A stretch of 44,788 nucleotides of DNA from Paludibacteraceae bacterium (GTDB lineage: Bacteria; Bacteroidota; Bacteroidia; Bacteroidales; Paludibacteraceae), in NCBI GenBank assembly GCA_905234835.1, contig CAJOIZ010000017.1, forward strand, positions 1-44,788, written 5' to 3'. The notes under the pieces were generated by a model. The model worked only from the letters and a program-made list of their open reading frames with translations, did not search any database and was not told where the DNA came from. The position numbers and the translations under genes were made by a program. Below are positions 43,075-44,788 of the stretch, one piece after another; position 1 is the first letter of the stretch; every line of letters starts with the position of its first letter.

Positions 43075-43239
43075 TAGGTCAATTCTCAGGCTTTTTGCTT
43101 GCAGCATATAAACAGCATATTGTAGTATGATATTATTATGATATTATTGGGTCACCTGCAGAACCCTGTGTTTGTAAGTTATATCTATCTGTTATGTTGA
43201 GCATCGTCATTGGTACAATTTTTGTCGTCTCCATAGTCG
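43075..43239. other. Intergenic region before the ISAon1 element
   Basis: It contains GCTTGCAG and two 11-base units TATGATATTAT (about 43126-43147), reminiscent of the repeat islands but without their leader or 14-base array. The probable left end of the insertion sequence (GGGTCACCTGCAGAACC) begins at 43149. Confidence 0.4.
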
Positions 43240-43653
43240 ATGGACAGCGCTTATAAATTATTAGTATCTTACATTCTCCCGAAGGAGATAAGTGAGTCTT
43301 TTGACTTGGTAAATGTAGCAGAAGAGAAGCTACACGGTAAGGATCGTATTATGTTGCATCTCTACCTTGATGAGAAGGCGACACCTCCTGACGACAGGAC
43401 GGATTTAAAGCCCAACGGTTTTTATCCGGAATCCAATGTATTGGACTTTCCTATTCGAGAGTACACCACAGTGTTACACGTTCGTCGCAGGCGTTGGTTA
43501 GATGCCAAAGGTCACGCCGTTTCACGCAACTGGAAGCTTGCCGCAGAAGGCACCCGCATCTCACCCGAGTTTGCGGCTTTTTTAAAAGAGGTTGTTGGAC
43601 TCGACCCCGATAACTGCCAGGTCGCTCCAGAGACCTTACCACATCAAAGGTGA
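43240..43653 (+). CDS. ISAon1-family transposase N-terminal region protein
   Basis: A 137-residue protein encoded by the first ORF of ISAon1 elements. NGFYPESNVLDFPIREYTTV, LHVRRRRWLDAKGHAVSRNW and AAEGTRISPEFAAFLKEV are the family signatures. It is probably the DNA-binding part that acts with the catalytic ORF, which it overlaps by about 60 bases in another frame. The reading frame is intact. Confidence 0.85.
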   Translation: MDSAYKLLVSYILPKEISESFDLVNVAEEKLHGKDRIMLHLYLDEKATPPDDRTDLKPNGFYPESNVLDFPIREYTTVLHVRRRRWLDAKGHAVSRNWKLAAEGTRISPEFAAFLKEVVGLDPDNCQVAPETLPHQR

Positions 43654-44661
43654 CGATTTCGAACGTGCTTACAAAAACCATCTGAGCGATTACCGCAGTT
43701 GGGTGAAAGATGGTGATGGGCGGCACGCTCGCGATTACCTTATATTCCCACAGAACATTGGTCCCAATGTGAGCATTGACGAGACATCTTTGTCCGATGG
43801 TGAGTTGTACACTATCCTCTCCAACAAAGACGCTCATGGCCGGAAAGGCGCTTTGATAGCCATTGTCAAAGGCACCAAAGTCGAAGATGTCGTTGCCGTC
43901 CTAATGCTCCTTAATCTCTACCAGCGGGAGAAAGTCTTGGAAGTGACCATGGACTTCTCTGATAGTATGCACGCTATCGTAACAACATGTTTCCCAAATG
44001 CCCGTAATCACTCTTGACCGTTTCCACATGCAGCAACTATGCACTAATGCCATGCAAGAGCTGCGTGTGAGAGCTCGCAGAGAGGCTTTGAAAGCGGATG
44101 TGGAGGCGCGTGAGCAACACCGTCATCGTAATAAGAGAAACCTCTCTAAACGCAAGTCTGGCAAGAAAGACCCACGCGGACGCAAACCGAACCGAGCCAA
44201 TGAAGCCTACGTTCCCCAACGGTTGCCTAATGGCGATACACGTTGTGAGTTGCTGGCACGCAGCCGGTATCTGCTTATGGTCTCTCAAGAGAAATGGACG
44301 GAAAGCCAAAAGATACGGGGGGAAATCCTCTTTGAGTTATACCCGGATATCAAAACGGCTTACTCGCTTGTACATTCCTTACGGGGGTATCTTTAACTGC
44401 AAAACGCATACTAAAGAATCTGCACGTAAGTCTCTCAAGAAATGGTACAACAAGGTAACTGACTTTGACAACGATGCTTTCAACACAGCCTCTGCTACCA
44501 TCTATGAGCGGGAGGATGAGATTCTTAACTTCTTTGTCAATCGAGCTACTAATGCTTCTGCCGAATCATTAAATTCAAAGATCAAAGCGTTTCGAGCACA
44601 ACTAAGAGGGGTGGTAGATGTTCCGTTTTTCTTATATCGTCTCTCAACCATTTATGCTTAA
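43592..44661 (+). pseudogene. ISAon1-family DDE transposase, two frameshifts
   Basis: The catalytic ORF is spread over three frames. The first piece ends at 44017 and holds SIDETSLSDGELYTI (first Asp) and EVTMDFSDSM (second Asp). The second piece, from about 43998 to 44396, begins VITLDRFHMQQL. The third, to 44661, reads GIFNCKTHTKESARKSLKKW and NRATNASAESLNSKIKAFRA (catalytic Glu). Joined, they form one ISL3-like DDE transposase with all catalytic residues. The first break is at FPNA/VITL (about 44000); the second lies in a run of five G at about 44383, where four G would restore the frame. Confidence 0.85.
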
Positions 44662-44725
44662 CTCTGCCACAGGAAATCCCCGGTGCCCCAGGAAAGGCCT
44701 ATTTTTGTTGTCAAATTAAACGAAA

Positions 44726-44788
44726 ATGACAACAAGGACAGGACGAAAGAACCGAAAGGAGCATACAATCCGCGAAACTCGCTCAATG
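44726..44788 (+). CDS. Possible start of a gene cut by the window edge
   Basis: ATG followed by 20 open codons to the end of the window. The peptide is very basic (MTTRTGRKNRKEHTIRETRS). Too little is present to identify it; it could be a real gene start or chance. Confidence 0.3.
   Translation, partial: MTTRTGRKNRKEHTIRETRSM

Larger units (their letters stand above)
43149..44689 (+). mobile_element. ISAon1-family insertion sequence (probable extent)
   Basis: The element contains the two characteristic ISAon1 ORFs. Candidate ends are GGGTCACCTGCAGAACCCTG (from 43149) and, on the other strand from 44689, GGGGCACCGGGGATTTCCTG; the first 22 bases of each agree at about 15 positions. No target-site duplication is apparent at these ends (ATATTATT versus AGGAAAGG), so the borders may be slightly off or the element old. 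Confidence 0.5.

Overview
This 44.8 kb window comes from a Bacteroidota genome, almost certainly the order Bacteroidales. The evidence is the Bacteroidota-type promoter (a -33 TTG, a 19-21 base spacer, then TAnnTTTG) upstream of many operons, the glycine-lipid acyltransferase pair (GlsB/GlsA type), an Lnb/DUF4105 protein, DUF4293 and DUF4494 proteins, a long NusB, a Bacteroidota-type LptD, and IS982 and ISAon1 insertion sequences. The genus cannot be fixed from the sequence alone.

Left accessory region (1 to about 5,900). This stretch is visibly AT-richer than the rest and is bounded by insertion-sequence debris: the 3' end of an IS982 transposase at the left edge and an IS3-type remnant at 5652-5880. 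Between them lie a structured non-coding block, a frameshifted RhuM-family pseudogene, an HNH endonuclease, several unrecognised genes, and an RloA/RloB (AAA ATPase plus TOPRIM nuclease) pair of the phage-defence type. The promoter of that pair carries a perfect 9-base inverted repeat.

Core region (about 6,100 to 42,400). Two long minus-strand gene chains dominate. The first (reading leftward from 30,289) is DUF4293, nusB, yajC, YbbR-like, a DegT aminotransferase, rpoN, a PAP2-like membrane protein, Lnb/DUF4105, a phosphodiesterase, DUF4494 and glsA. The second (from 20,901) is glsB, a YggS protein, a TonB-dependent receptor, mutS, a CNNM/CBS protein, a phosphoethanolamine transferase, lpdA, nadA, mnmA, a MATE transporter and a Nudix hydrolase. 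Most junctions overlap or are only a few bases long, so each chain could be one transcript. Many members concern the envelope: lipid, lipoprotein and LPS modification. Further right are infC-rpmI-rplT, a tRNA-Ala(GGC), an outer-membrane protein, two tandem Na+-dependent transporters on the plus strand, and lptD-leuS.

Right accessory region (42,400 to the end) holds an orphan gene with its own promoter and an ISAon1-family element whose catalytic frame is broken twice.

The most unusual feature is a family of four composite intergenic repeat islands (about 5898-6230, 21025-21199, 31944-32157 and 36474-36757). Each has the same order of parts: a GGTTTGCT/GGTCTGCT leader, four complete 11-base tandem units plus a truncated fifth, a TTGCTTGC-type linker, and an array of 14-base (or about 18-base) units. 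Each follows the 3' end of a minus-strand gene in the same orientation. In two cases the array runs into the coding sequence and supplies the C-terminus of the protein. Other notable points are a likely AUA start for infC behind a perfect Shine-Dalgarno sequence, and a two-copy hairpin/micro-ORF element with a compensatory base pair.
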